In this document: positions 31,905-40,094 of the stretch, piece after piece
Layout: the number at the start of each line of letters is the position of its first letter
Position numbering within the stretch: position 1 is the first letter of the stretch
Assembly: GCA_035626515.1 (NCBI GenBank)
Contig: DASPNM010000023.1
Location: 165,693-229,692, forward strand
DNA from: DASPNM01 sp035626515
GTDB lineage: Bacteria > Bacteroidota > Bacteroidia > Chitinophagales > Chitinophagaceae
Direction of reading: 5' to 3'
DNA: 64,000 nt
Made by a program: the position numbers and the translations under genes
Notes under the pieces: generated by a model
Databases searched by the model: none
The model's input: the letters and a program-made list of their open reading frames with translations, nothing else
Told to the model about the DNA's origin: nothing

Positions 31905-33089
31905 ATGAAAGAAGTCATGATTGTGTCGGCTGTTCGCACCCCCATGGGAAGTTTTGGCGGCAGTCTCAGGGAATTGTCCGCCACACAGCTGGGGGCTATC
32001 GCGATCCGGGCCGCCCTGGAACGCGCGGGTATTCAACCTGACCAGGTTCAGGATGTGCTGATGGGTTGCGTGTTGCAGGCCAACCTGGGCCAGGCTCCGG
32101 CCCGGCAGGCAGCAAAATTTGCCGGTCTGCCCGACGAAACAAACTGCACTACCGTAAATAAAGTTTGCGCCAGCGGAATGAAAGCGATCACCCTGGGGGC
32201 GCAAAGTATCATGTGCGGAGACGCCGATATTGTCGTCGCCGGCGGAATGGAAAGCATGAGCAACGTTCCCTTTTATGTACCGAAGCTGCGCTGGGGAAAT
32301 AAGTACGGCGACGTGACGCTCATTGACGGACTGGCAAAAGACGGACTCACTGATGCCTACGATGGAAAAGCCATGGGCATGGCGGCAGAGCTTTGCGCAT
32401 CCACCTGCGGCATCTCGCGGGAAGATCAGGACAAGTTCGCGATCGAAAGTTATAAACGCAGCCAGGCAGCGTGGGAATCCGGCCGTTTCGCCGCGGAGGT
32501 GGTACCGGTAGAGATCCCTCAGCGGAAAGGCGCGCCGTTAAGAGTGGAACGGGATGAAGAACCCTTCAATGTAAAATTCGAAAAAATACCAACCCTCAGT
32601 CCCGCATTTTCAAGAGAAGGGACGGTGACCGCCGCAAACGCTTCGACAATGAATGACGGGGCGGCCGCACTTGTGCTGATGAGCGCCGAAAAAGCACGCG
32701 AGCTGGGCGTGAAACCTCTCGCCCGGTTTGTTTCTCATGCCGATGCGGAACAGGCGCCGGAATGGTTTACAACAACTCCGTCACTCGCTGCGCCAAAGGC
32801 GGTCTTAAAGGCAGGATTGAAAATGAAGGAAATCGATTTCTGGGAATTGAACGAGGCTTTCGCGGTGGTTGGAATCGAAAATACCCGGCGCATGAGCCTC
32901 GATCCGACGCGTGTCAACGTACACGGGGGAGCAGTTTCCCTGGGTCATCCTCTTGGAGCAAGCGGGGCGCGGATCATTGTCACTCTGATCAATATTCTCC
33001 GGTTGAATGAAGGCCGGTACGGGGCCGCAGGGATCTGCAACGGGGGAGGCGGAGCCTCGGCGATGGTAATCGAAAAACTCACGTCCTGA
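31905..33089 (+). CDS. Acetyl-CoA C-acetyltransferase (thiolase)
   Basis: Joins two acetyl-CoA to acetoacetyl-CoA or runs the reverse cleavage. 394 residues, the normal length. Catalytic landmarks: NKVCASGMKAITLGAQSI with active Cys near residue 88, NEAFAVV near 319, GGAVSLGHPLGASGAR with His near 350, and C-terminal CNGGGGASAMVIE with the second Cys. Resembles the biosynthetic/degradative acetyl-CoA acetyltransferases rather than FadA; complementary to the HMG-CoA lyase at 5521 only in a general sense. A TrpF-like gene follows after 26 bp. Confidence 0.93.
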   Translation: MKEVMIVSAVRTPMGSFGGSLRELSATQLGAIAIRAALERAGIQPDQVQDVLMGCVLQANLGQAPARQAAKFAGLPDETNCTTVNKVCASGMKAITLGAQSIMCGDADIVVAGGMESMSNVPFYVPKLRWGNKYGDVTLIDGLAKDGLTDAYDGKAMGMAAELCASTCGISREDQDKFAIESYKRSQAAWESGRFAAEVVPVEIPQRKGAPLRVERDEEPFNVKFEKIPTLSPAFSREGTVTAANASTMNDGAAALVLMSAEKARELGVKPLARFVSHADAEQAPEWFTTTPSLAAPKAVLKAGLKMKEIDFWELNEAFAVVGIENTRRMSLDPTRVNVHGGAVSLGHPLGASGARIIVTLINILRLNEGRYGAAGICNGGGGASAMVIEKLTS

Positions 33090-33118
33090 ACTCTTCCATG
33101 AGTTACTAATAATTATTG

Positions 33119-33775
33119 GTGAGAACCCGCATCAAGATTTGCTGCATTTCCTCGGTGGACGAGGCAAGGCTGGCGATCGCCTCAGGTGCCGACGCGCTGG
33201 GGCTTGTGGGCCGCATGCCCAGCGGACCGGGACCCATCCATGACGAGCTTATCGAAGAGATCGCACGCCAAATTCATCCTCCCATTGCTTCCTTTTTGCT
33301 CACCAGCGAACAGTCGGCCGCGGGAATCGTCGCGCACATCCGCCGGGTGCACACCAACACCGTACAGATCGTGGACCGTCTTGCGGAGGGCCGCTACGAA
33401 GAAATCCGGGAAGCACTGCCTGCCGTGCGGCTCGTACAGGTGATCCACGTGCAAACGGAGGACAGCATCGCAGAAGCCGTTCATCTCGCTCCACTTGTAG
33501 ACGCGCTGCTTCTCGACAGCGGCAATCCGGGAGCTGCGACGAAAATTCTTGGGGGCACCGGAACCCCGCACAATTGGGACATCAGCCGGAAAATTGTGCA
33601 GTCGGTACCGGTTCCTGTATTCCTCGCAGGGGGACTGAACGCGGGGAACGTTGATGCCGCGATCGAAAAAGTAAAGCCGTTCGGAGTAGATGTATGTACC
33701 GGAGTCAGAACCAATGGAAACCTGGATCCCGAAAAACTGCGCGCATTCGTCGCCGCTGTTTGGGCGCGTAAGTAA
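33119..33775 (+). CDS. Phosphoribosylanthranilate isomerase-like protein (TrpF family)
   Basis: About 218 residues from a GTG (TTG 33116 adds one). Single TIM barrel with TrpF features: RIKICCISS at the start (canonical KICGIT; catalytic Cys kept), DALLLDSGN with the catalytic Asp near 126, GGTGTPHNWDIS, and the phosphate site LAGGLNAGNV followed by GVDVCTGVR. TrpF normally isomerises N-(5'-phosphoribosyl)anthranilate in tryptophan synthesis, but no trp gene is nearby and the barrel has variant loops (GRMPSGPGPIHDE instead of the usual FxxxSPR). It may be a paralogue with another substrate. Confidence 0.75.
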   Translation: MRTRIKICCISSVDEARLAIASGADALGLVGRMPSGPGPIHDELIEEIARQIHPPIASFLLTSEQSAAGIVAHIRRVHTNTVQIVDRLAEGRYEEIREALPAVRLVQVIHVQTEDSIAEAVHLAPLVDALLLDSGNPGAATKILGGTGTPHNWDISRKIVQSVPVPVFLAGGLNAGNVDAAIEKVKPFGVDVCTGVRTNGNLDPEKLRAFVAAVWARK

Positions 33776-33830
33776 TTTTTTTTCGCGCTGAAAAAGTTTC
33801 CTACTTTGTGGCCACTAAAACCTGACTATT

Positions 33831-34418
33831 ATGAAACGTTTCTTTCTGCTTTTTGTCATAGCCGCCTTTGCATTTTCCTGCAACAACAACAAGAAATGGT
33901 CGGCCCGCGACCGCGCGAAATTCATCGACGACTGCGTTAGCGCTGCCAAAACCATGGGAGAGGCAAAAGCCCGCTCTTACTGCGAATGCATGCAACCCAA
34001 GCTGGAGGCTAAGTACCCCACCGTGGCGGAAGCCAACCGGGTTTCGGCGAGCGATCTCCAGTCTGAAGAATGGACCGCCGAAGTGAAGAAATGCCTCGGC
34101 ATGGAAACAACAGGCACAAACGAGAACAACACCAACCCGATTGGCGGCGACGCGGATGACGACGACGGCGGGAACAATACCGGTGGTGGCTGGACCGCCG
34201 CGGACCGCGACACCTGGGCCACGCAGTGTTCACAGTCTCTGGCCGGCCAGAATTGGACTGAAGTAGCAGAAAAGGGTTATTGCGATTGCGTCCGTGAAAA
34301 GCTGGAACAGAAGTATGCAAGTTTCGCAGAGATGAATGCCAAGGGTACTTACGAGGACGGCGTTGAATTCGGGAAGCAGTGTACCGATTTCCTGATCAAA
34401 GGAGGAAAGAAACAATAA
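33831..34418 (+). CDS. Lipoprotein with two Cys-module repeats (A)
   Basis: 195 residues. Signal with lipobox (IAAFAFSCNN, Cys17). Two copies of an approximately 70-residue module (about 22-92 and 120-190) separated by an Asp/Gly/Asn-rich linker (GGDADDDDGGNNTGGG). Each module has Trp, a Cys about 14 residues later, then SYCECMQPKLEAKYP or GYCDCVREKLEQKYA, and a final Cys. The four invariant Cys suggest disulfides. Family not recognised. A similar gene follows at 34505, so these are tandem paralogues. Probably periplasm- or surface-facing; function unknown. Confidence 0.85.
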   Translation: MKRFFLLFVIAAFAFSCNNNKKWSARDRAKFIDDCVSAAKTMGEAKARSYCECMQPKLEAKYPTVAEANRVSASDLQSEEWTAEVKKCLGMETTGTNENNTNPIGGDADDDDGGNNTGGGWTAADRDTWATQCSQSLAGQNWTEVAEKGYCDCVREKLEQKYASFAEMNAKGTYEDGVEFGKQCTDFLIKGGKKQ

Positions 34419-34437
34419 TTTCTGCTCTAAATGAACC

Positions 34438-34469
34438 GGGAGCCTGTCAGCGACAGGCTCCCTTGTTTT
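34438..34469 (+). terminator. Intrinsic terminator after Cys-module lipoprotein A
   Basis: A perfect 11-bp stem (34438-34448 with 34452-34462) and 3-nt loop, then TTGTTTT. It separates the two paralogous lipoprotein genes. Confidence 0.92.
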
Positions 34470-34500
34470 GTGAAGGTAACCACCATATTTATTAGCTTTC
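34467..34500 (+). promoter_or_regulatory. Promoter of Cys-module lipoprotein B (TTTG - 22 bp - TAGCTTTC)
   Basis: TTTG at 34467-34470 and TAGCTTTC at 34493-34500 with a 22-bp spacer. The -7-like box ends 4 nt before the ATG at 34505, so the transcript may begin at the start codon. Confidence 0.45.
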
Positions 34501-34504
34501 CTGC

Positions 34505-34981
34505 ATGAAACTCCCGTTGGTGCTCGTTTTTTCCCTGGCGGTTCTGTCGTGCAACGAACAGCGGGGCTGGACCGAAGACAACAAGCTTTCATACATTCAA
34601 TCCTGCATTAGCGACAACCGCGGCATTTATGGAGCTGAGCAGGTGAAGGGCTATTGCGACTGCGTGCAAAGCAGGGTACAGCGCAATTTTCCGGATTACC
34701 GGGACGTAGAAAAGATCAGCATGGCGGAGAACAGCCGGATTGCTGACTCCTGCGCTCCCAAAGGATGGTCGAAAGACGAAGAAGCGATATTCATGGAAAC
34801 CTGCAGCGACAAGCGCGTTTCAATGGGCGACGAGCGGCAGGTAGCTGTGCGCTATTGCGACTGCATGATGCGCAAGATACAGTCAAAATACCCCAACATT
34901 CTTACGACCACGAATATCCCAAACGAGGAAATGGCAGCGATGGCGGGTGAGTGTTTGACCGCTGCAGGACCACGCCAATGA
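34505..34981 (+). CDS. Lipoprotein with two Cys-module repeats (B)
   Basis: 158 residues, signal and lipobox (SLAVLSCNEQ, Cys16). Two direct modules follow without a long linker: Trp22 to about Cys88, and Trp92 to Cys152, each with a Cys, then GYCDCVQSRVQRNFP or RYCDCMMRKIQSKYP, and a closing Cys. The same pattern as the upstream protein, which gives four modules in total. Family not recognised. Ends 57 bp before the pdhB start. Confidence 0.85.
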   Translation: MKLPLVLVFSLAVLSCNEQRGWTEDNKLSYIQSCISDNRGIYGAEQVKGYCDCVQSRVQRNFPDYRDVEKISMAENSRIADSCAPKGWSKDEEAIFMETCSDKRVSMGDERQVAVRYCDCMMRKIQSKYPNILTTTNIPNEEMAAMAGECLTAAGPRQ

Positions 34982-35038
34982 ACCTTTGGGTTTGTGCGCG
35001 GGCTCGCTTATTTTTGCGCGCACTTCACAACCAGTTTA

Positions 35039-36028
35039 ATGGCCAGAACGATAGCATTCCGGGAAGCGATCCGCGAAGCGATGAACGAGGAAATGCGGCG
35101 CGACGAGCGCGTGTTTCTGATGGGCGAAGAGGTTGCCGAATACAACGGAGCTTACAAAGTGAGCCAGGGAATGCTCGCCGAGTTTGGACCCCGCCGCGTC
35201 ATCGACACTCCGATTTCGGAGCTCGGATTCACAGCAGTGGGCGTGGGAGCCGCGCAGAATGGATTGCGGCCGATCGTGGAGTTCATGACCTGGAATTTCG
35301 CGGTATTGGCACTGGATCAGATACTGAACACTGCTTCCAAAATGCTGGCGATGAGCGGAGGGCAGGTAAGCTGCCCCATCGTATTCCGTGGTCCAAACGG
35401 ATCGGCAGGTCAACTGGGCGCACAGCATTCAACAGCCTTCGAAAGCCTGTACGCAAACATTCCGGGACTAAAAGTAGTGTCACCCAGCAACGGCTACGAT
35501 GCGAAAGGCTTGCTCAAACAGGCGATCCGCTATGAAGAAGACCCCGTCATCTTTCTGGAAAGCGAAGTGATGTACGGCGAAAAATCGGAGGTGCCTGCCG
35601 AAGAATATTATATCGAGCTCGGGAAAGCTGATGTCAGGCGGCCAGGGAGGGACGTCACTATTGTGTCCTTCAACAAAATGATGAAGATCGCTTTCGCCGC
35701 CGCGGCCGAGTTGGAAAAAGAAGGCATCAGCGCCGAAGTGATTGACTTGAGGAGCATACGTCCGCTGGACTGGATGACGATCCTTGAAAGCGTGAAGAAG
35801 ACCAATCGCCTGGTGATCGTGGAAGAGCAGTGGCCCTTTGGCTCCGTTTCATCGGAGATTGCTTACCGGATACAGAAAGAAGGGTTTGATTACCTCGACG
35901 CGCCGATCCGCCGCATCACCGCCGCCGACGCACCTCTCCATTATGCGCCCAATCTTGTCGCCGCGGCACTGCCGGACGTGCCCCGCACCGTACGGCTCGT
36001 AAAAGAAGTCATGTACCTGACCAAATAA
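35039..36028 (+). CDS. pdhB: Pyruvate dehydrogenase E1 component, beta subunit
   Basis: Beta subunit of the alpha2beta2 E1 that decarboxylates pyruvate with thiamine diphosphate. 329 residues from ATG 35039 (MARTIAFREAIREAMNEEM). Family landmarks: VFLMGEEVAEYNGAYKVSQ near residue 22, FGPRRVIDTPISELGFTAVG near 48, EFMTWNFA, GPNGSAGQLGAQHS near 122, and LRSIRPLDW near 238. Alpha subunit and E2 are not adjacent. A weak hairpin and a strong terminator follow. Confidence 0.93.
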   Translation: MARTIAFREAIREAMNEEMRRDERVFLMGEEVAEYNGAYKVSQGMLAEFGPRRVIDTPISELGFTAVGVGAAQNGLRPIVEFMTWNFAVLALDQILNTASKMLAMSGGQVSCPIVFRGPNGSAGQLGAQHSTAFESLYANIPGLKVVSPSNGYDAKGLLKQAIRYEEDPVIFLESEVMYGEKSEVPAEEYYIELGKADVRRPGRDVTIVSFNKMMKIAFAAAAELEKEGISAEVIDLRSIRPLDWMTILESVKKTNRLVIVEEQWPFGSVSSEIAYRIQKEGFDYLDAPIRRITAADAPLHYAPNLVAAALPDVPRTVRLVKEVMYLTK

Positions 36029-36034
36029 GAAAAC

Positions 36035-36057
36035 AATTCCACACAGTGTAGAATTTT
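36035..36057 (+). repeat. Inverted repeat after pdhB
   Basis: AATTC and ACAC (36035-36044) mirror GTGT and GAATT (36046-36055) with one mismatch, followed by TT. It starts 7 nt after the pdhB stop; either a weak terminator or an operator-like dyad. Confidence 0.4.
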
Positions 36058-36111
36058 AGTCTGTTGAAAAAGAATTTCGCCGGAATGCTTTTCTTTCAAA
36101 GGCGGGCTGCA

Positions 36112-36186
36112 CATCTTTGTAATGGTTTTTCATAGGATATTGGATTTTAAATCGAGACCGGGTTTCTACCCGGTCTCCTTTTTTTG
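36112..36186 (+). ncRNA. Candidate small RNA ending in a strong terminator
   Basis: A -7-like CATCTTTG (36112-36119, one mismatch from consensus) precedes about 60 nt that end in the terminator at 36154-36186. This terminator is 126 nt after the pdhB stop, unusually far. Either it is the true pdhB terminator or it ends an independent small RNA; sequence alone cannot decide. Confidence 0.3.
36154..36186 (+). terminator. Intrinsic terminator between pdhB and the response regulator
   Basis: A perfect 10-bp stem (36154-36163 with 36168-36177) and 4-nt loop TTCT, followed by a run of eight T residues from 36179. Confidence 0.95.
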
Positions 36187-36232
36187 TGATTGTACCGCCT
36201 CGACCAATAAATAGCAAATATTTGTTTTGAGT

Positions 36233-36240
36233 TACTTTTG
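36233..36240 (+). promoter_or_regulatory. -7 element (TACTTTTG) of the response-regulator gene
   Basis: TACTTTTG matches TAnnTTTG and lies 19 nt before the ATG at 36260. No good -33 box at the standard spacing. Confidence 0.5.
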
Positions 36241-36259
36241 ACGGCTAAAAGGATTTTTA

Positions 36260-37420
36260 ATGGCTGATATTCTGATCATTGACGACGAAAAGGCGATTCG
36301 GAAGGCGTTGCTGGAGATACTTACGGCAGAGGGATACAAAGTGGAGGAAGCGGTGGATGGGGAAGAGGGGCTGAAAAAATTCAAAGAAAAACAGTACGAC
36401 GTTATTCTGTGCGACATAAAAATGCCCAAGCTGGACGGAATTGAATTCCTGCAGAAGGCTGCTGAATCCAATCCGGACGTGCCCATCATCATGATCTCGG
36501 GACACGGCAATATCGAGACTGCCGTGGAAGCCGTTAAGTCCGGGGCTTTCGATTACATCTCCAAACCACCCGATCTGAACCGGCTGCTCATCACCATCCG
36601 GAACGCGATGGACCGAAGCACGCTGGTATCAGAGACCAAGGTGCTCAAACGCAAAGTCACCCGGGTGCAGGAAATGATCGGCGATTCTGCGCCGATACGG
36701 AAGATCAAAGAGACTATTGACAAGGTGGCCCCGACGGATGCCCGGATTCTGATCACCGGCGAAAATGGGGTGGGAAAGGAGCTTGTGGCGCGCTGGATCC
36801 ACGCGAAGAGCAGCAGGGCGGCAGGCCCGATGGTAGAAGTGAACTGCGCGGCCATTCCCAGCGAACTGATCGAAAGCGAATTATTCGGGCACGAGAAAGG
36901 CTCGTTCACCTCCGCGATAAAGCAACGCATTGGCAAATTTGAGCAGGCGAACGGCGGAACGCTTTTTCTCGACGAGATCGGCGACATGAGCGCGAATGCC
37001 CAGGCAAAGGTGCTGCGGGCGTTGCAGGAGGGAAAGATTACCCGGGTTGGCGCCGATAAGGACATCAGCGTGGACGTGCGCGTAATAGCAGCCACCAACA
37101 AGGACCTGCTTAGGGAAGTGGAGAACAAGACCTTCCGGCTCGACCTTTACCACAGGCTCAGCGTGATCCTCATCCACGTTCCTTCACTCAACGAACGCCC
37201 GGATGATATCCCGCTGCTCGTGGCTGAATTTCTCAAGGATATCTGCAACGAGTACGGCATTGCACGAAAGGAAATTGATGAGGAAGCGATCGGGCTCCTG
37301 CAGGATTATGATTGGACGGGTAATATCCGCGAGCTGCGCAATGTAGTGGAGCGCCTCGTCATTCTGTCGGGTAAAAGCATTACGGTGGAAGATGTCAAAA
37401 CCTACGTTTTACCCAAGTGA
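36260..37420 (+). CDS. NtrC-type response regulator without HTH domain
   Basis: 386 residues: receiver (1-118; acid pocket Asp9/Asp10, phospho-site Asp52 in CDIKMP, Lys102) and AAA+ sigma-54-interaction domain (about 140-365; Walker A GENGVGKE 167-174, Walker B GGTLFLDEIGD 232-242). The sigma-54 loop reads GSFTSA (214-219) instead of GAFTGA, and the chain ends at TYVLPK where a Fis-type HTH would begin. Without HTH it cannot bind DNA in the usual way; the altered loop also questions sigma-54 engagement. No sensor kinase is adjacent. Confidence 0.9.
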   Translation: MADILIIDDEKAIRKALLEILTAEGYKVEEAVDGEEGLKKFKEKQYDVILCDIKMPKLDGIEFLQKAAESNPDVPIIMISGHGNIETAVEAVKSGAFDYISKPPDLNRLLITIRNAMDRSTLVSETKVLKRKVTRVQEMIGDSAPIRKIKETIDKVAPTDARILITGENGVGKELVARWIHAKSSRAAGPMVEVNCAAIPSELIESELFGHEKGSFTSAIKQRIGKFEQANGGTLFLDEIGDMSANAQAKVLRALQEGKITRVGADKDISVDVRVIAATNKDLLREVENKTFRLDLYHRLSVILIHVPSLNERPDDIPLLVAEFLKDICNEYGIARKEIDEEAIGLLQDYDWTGNIRELRNVVERLVILSGKSITVEDVKTYVLPK

Positions 37421-37449
37421 ATCCTTAGCAAAACTTTGAATCCGGAAAT

Positions 37450-37479
37450 TTTGACAGGCAAATAATAATGATAATTTTG
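37450..37479 (+). promoter_or_regulatory. lepB promoter (TTTG - 18 bp - TAATTTTG)
   Basis: TTTG at 37450-37453 and TAATTTTG at 37472-37479 with 18-bp spacing match both promoter elements. The ATG of lepB is 19 nt downstream. Confidence 0.72.
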
Positions 37480-37498
37480 TCCGCTTAAACCAAGGCGC

Positions 37499-39034
37499 AT
37501 GCCCCTCGAACACCTGTTCATTGTTTATCTCATCAGCGTTCTTCTGGTCATTCTTCCTTCCTTTGGACTCGCAAAGCTTTTCGTGAAGGCGGGGGCTCCG
37601 GCATGGAAGGCCTATGTTCCGTTTTACAATACCTGGGTGATGCAGGAGCTGGTGCAACGGCCGAAGCACTGGGTGTTCTGGCAGTTCATCCCGGTGGTAG
37701 GGTGGTTCATTACTCCCGGAATCTTTATTGAATTTGCAAAAGGGTTCGGGCGGTTTTCATTCGGCGAACATACCATGGCGGCGTTGCTGGCGCCATTTTA
37801 TTTTCCCTGGCTCGCGTACAGGGTAGACCCGCGCTTCACCGGCCGTGAGGGAGTGAAAAAGCATAAGAAAAGAAGCTGGAGGGAATGGGTGGACGCAGCC
37901 ATCTTCGCAATTGTGGCAGCTACGCTTATCCGCACCTTCGTCTTCGAAGCCTACACGATCCCTTCCCCTTCGATGGAAAAAACACTACTCGTGCGGGATT
38001 TTCTTTTTGTAAGCAAGTTCAGCTATGGCCCGCGGATCCCAAATACGCCACTTTCGATCCCGTTCATTCATAATTACATTCCCGGTACCAAATGGAAATC
38101 CTATACTGAAGCAATCAAGCTTCCTTATATCCGCTGGTTCGCGGGGAAACCGAAGCGCAATGACGTGGTGGTGTTTAATTTTCCTGCCGGCGACACGGTA
38201 ATCCATCACAGAGACTTTGAATCGGCTAATCCCTATTACGATGTCGTGCGCCGCGCCAAAATGGGCTCGCGCGACGACATGATGGTACTGAACGACCCGG
38301 TGAACTACCCGATCGTAGTGCATCCACCTGACAAGACCGATAACTACATCAAGCGCTGCGTCGGCGTGGCCGGCGACACGATCGAGATCCGTGGGGGGAT
38401 GGTCTATACAAATGGACAGTTGCAGCCCCTCCCGCCGCATGCCCAGATGCATTACATTGTTGTCACGAGCGGCCAGGCCCTTGACCAGGACATTATGAAA
38501 GAAGAGTATGAACTGGATTTCGACAGGGGCGACTACGGGTACACCGGCAAACGGCAGAACGAATACAGTATGTTTCTCACCGCGAACGCCAGGGAAAAGA
38601 TGCTCCAAAGCGGGCTGGCAGTTTCCATTGCCGTCGACACGAATTACCAGGTGGGGTATGGCGGCGTGTTTCCTTACGACAACATTCACCGTTGGAGCCG
38701 CGAGAATTTCGGGCCTCTCTGGATTCCGAAAAAAGGAGCGACTGTACAACTCAACGATACATCCTATAGTTTGTATGAACGGGTCATCCGGGTCTATGAG
38801 CAGAACGACTTCCAGAAACGCGGCGGGCAGTTTTTTCTTAACGGCCGACCGGTGACGGATTACACATTCAAGATGGACTATTACTGGATGATGGGCGACA
38901 ACCGCCAGGGTTCGCAGGACAGCCGTTATTGGGGTTTTGTTCCCGAAGACCGGATCGTGGGAAAGGCATGGCTGATTTGGTTCAGCTGGGAAAACGGGCC
39001 CCGCTGGAAGCGACTTTTTAAGACTGTAAAATGA
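37499..39034 (+). CDS. lepB: Signal peptidase I
   Basis: Membrane serine protease removing Sec/Tat signal peptides. 511 residues, about 190 more than the E. coli enzyme. The N-terminal about 110 residues form several hydrophobic segments (DUF5684-like), followed by a further span (VDAAIFAIVAATLIRTFVF). Catalytic Ser158 lies in PSPSMEKTLL, catalytic Lys285 in YIKRCVGVAGDTIEIRGG, and C-terminal box GDNRQGSQDSRYWGFVP. The Ser-Lys gap of 127 residues is larger than usual because of an insertion containing periplasmic segments. Terminator directly after. Confidence 0.93.
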   Translation: MPLEHLFIVYLISVLLVILPSFGLAKLFVKAGAPAWKAYVPFYNTWVMQELVQRPKHWVFWQFIPVVGWFITPGIFIEFAKGFGRFSFGEHTMAALLAPFYFPWLAYRVDPRFTGREGVKKHKKRSWREWVDAAIFAIVAATLIRTFVFEAYTIPSPSMEKTLLVRDFLFVSKFSYGPRIPNTPLSIPFIHNYIPGTKWKSYTEAIKLPYIRWFAGKPKRNDVVVFNFPAGDTVIHHRDFESANPYYDVVRRAKMGSRDDMMVLNDPVNYPIVVHPPDKTDNYIKRCVGVAGDTIEIRGGMVYTNGQLQPLPPHAQMHYIVVTSGQALDQDIMKEEYELDFDRGDYGYTGKRQNEYSMFLTANAREKMLQSGLAVSIAVDTNYQVGYGGVFPYDNIHRWSRENFGPLWIPKKGATVQLNDTSYSLYERVIRVYEQNDFQKRGGQFFLNGRPVTDYTFKMDYYWMMGDNRQGSQDSRYWGFVPEDRIVGKAWLIWFSWENGPRWKRLFKTVK

Positions 39035-39039
39035 TCAAG

Positions 39040-39060
39040 CCCCTCTTCGGAGGGGTTTTT
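39040..39060 (+). terminator. Intrinsic terminator after lepB
   Basis: CCCCTC (39040-39045) and GAGGGG (39050-39055) with a TTCG loop, followed by five T residues. Confidence 0.88.
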
Positions 39061-39092
39061 GCCGTTTCGCAGGTAAATGTTTAGCTTAAAGT

Positions 39093-39581
39093 ATGAAGCA
39101 GCAACGACTGGAACTGAACTACGAGGTGTATGAAGACATCAGCGAGCTACCGGAGGCTGATGCGGCACTGTTGCGGGAAGCTCGCGGCCGCACCATCCAG
39201 GCCTACGCACCCTATTCCAATTTTCACGTCGCAGCGGTAGCGCGGATGCATAACGGAAAAATCGTCGTGGGCACGAACCAGGAAAACGCATCTTACCCGG
39301 TGGGCATTTGCGCGGAACGGGTGCTGCTTGGTTCAGCAGCAAACCTATACCCCGGGGAACCGATTGATGCCGTAGCCGTTACCTATGCCAGCAAACTGGC
39401 GAAGAGTGACCATCCCATTTCGCCGTGCGGAATGTGCCGCCAGACACTTGCGGAGTTTGAAACACGGCTGCACCAGCCGATCCGGCTGATTCTCGGAGGC
39501 ATGGAGGGAAAGGTTCTTGTTTTTCCGTCCGCCTCAAACTTGCTTCCGTTCGCCTTTTCCGGCACCGAACTGGTCTCCTGA
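39093..39581 (+). CDS. cdd: Cytidine deaminase
   Basis: Zinc enzyme deaminating cytidine/deoxycytidine to uridine for pyrimidine salvage. 162 residues: substrate segment YAPYSNFHVAAVAR near 32, the zinc/catalytic motif PVGICAERVLL (Cys-Ala-Glu) near 72, and PCGMCRQTLAEF near 112 with the other two Cys ligands. Convergent with ogt, only 11 bp apart. Confidence 0.94.
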   Translation: MKQQRLELNYEVYEDISELPEADAALLREARGRTIQAYAPYSNFHVAAVARMHNGKIVVGTNQENASYPVGICAERVLLGSAANLYPGEPIDAVAVTYASKLAKSDHPISPCGMCRQTLAEFETRLHQPIRLILGGMEGKVLVFPSASNLLPFAFSGTELVS

Positions 39582-39592
39582 TTCTTTTTTTG

Positions 39593-40090
39593 CTAGAAAA
39601 GCGTTTGTACGCCGTAAGCCAGCCGTGCCTCGTGCTCCAGCAGCCATTTCTTTCTCCAGATGCCGCCCATGTAGCCGACAAGCTCGCGGTTCACTCCAAT
39701 TACGCGGTGGCAGGGCACAATGATTGCGACGCTGTTTTTAGCGTTGGCACTCGCAACCGCGCGGGTCGCTTTGATGTCGCCGGTGCGGCGAGCCAGCTCG
39801 AGGTAATTTACCGTTTTTCCGAACGGAATGGACATCAGCTCACTCCATACTGATTTTTGAAACGGAGTTCCCGCCTGGTTCACCGGCACAGTGAACTGTC
39901 GCCGCTGACCGTGAAAATATTGTATTAACTCCTCGATACACTGAATGAGCAGGGGCGGAAGATTTTTTTTTCGTGATTCCGCCTTCTCCACCTTATCAAA
40001 GAAGGAAATCTCAGAGATAAAATCGGCAGTACCCGTGAGCCTCAGGAGCCCAAGCGGAGAGTGGTAGTATGTAGTGACGCTGTCAGCCAT
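39593..40090 (-). CDS. ogt: Methylated-DNA--protein-cysteine methyltransferase
   Basis: Removes alkyl groups from O6-alkylguanine in DNA by suicidal transfer to Cys. 165 residues: the N-domain (SPLGLLRLTGTADFI) and the C-domain with GTPFQKSVWSELMSIPFGKT, the active site IIVPCHRVIG, and GYMGGIWRKKWLLEHE. Starts 4 bp after the CsaA-type gene, hence one transcript. Confidence 0.95.
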   Translation of the reverse strand: MADSVTTYYHSPLGLLRLTGTADFISEISFFDKVEKAESRKKNLPPLLIQCIEELIQYFHGQRRQFTVPVNQAGTPFQKSVWSELMSIPFGKTVNYLELARRTGDIKATRAVASANAKNSVAIIVPCHRVIGVNRELVGYMGGIWRKKWLLEHEARLAYGVQTLF

Positions 40091-40094
40091 CGGG

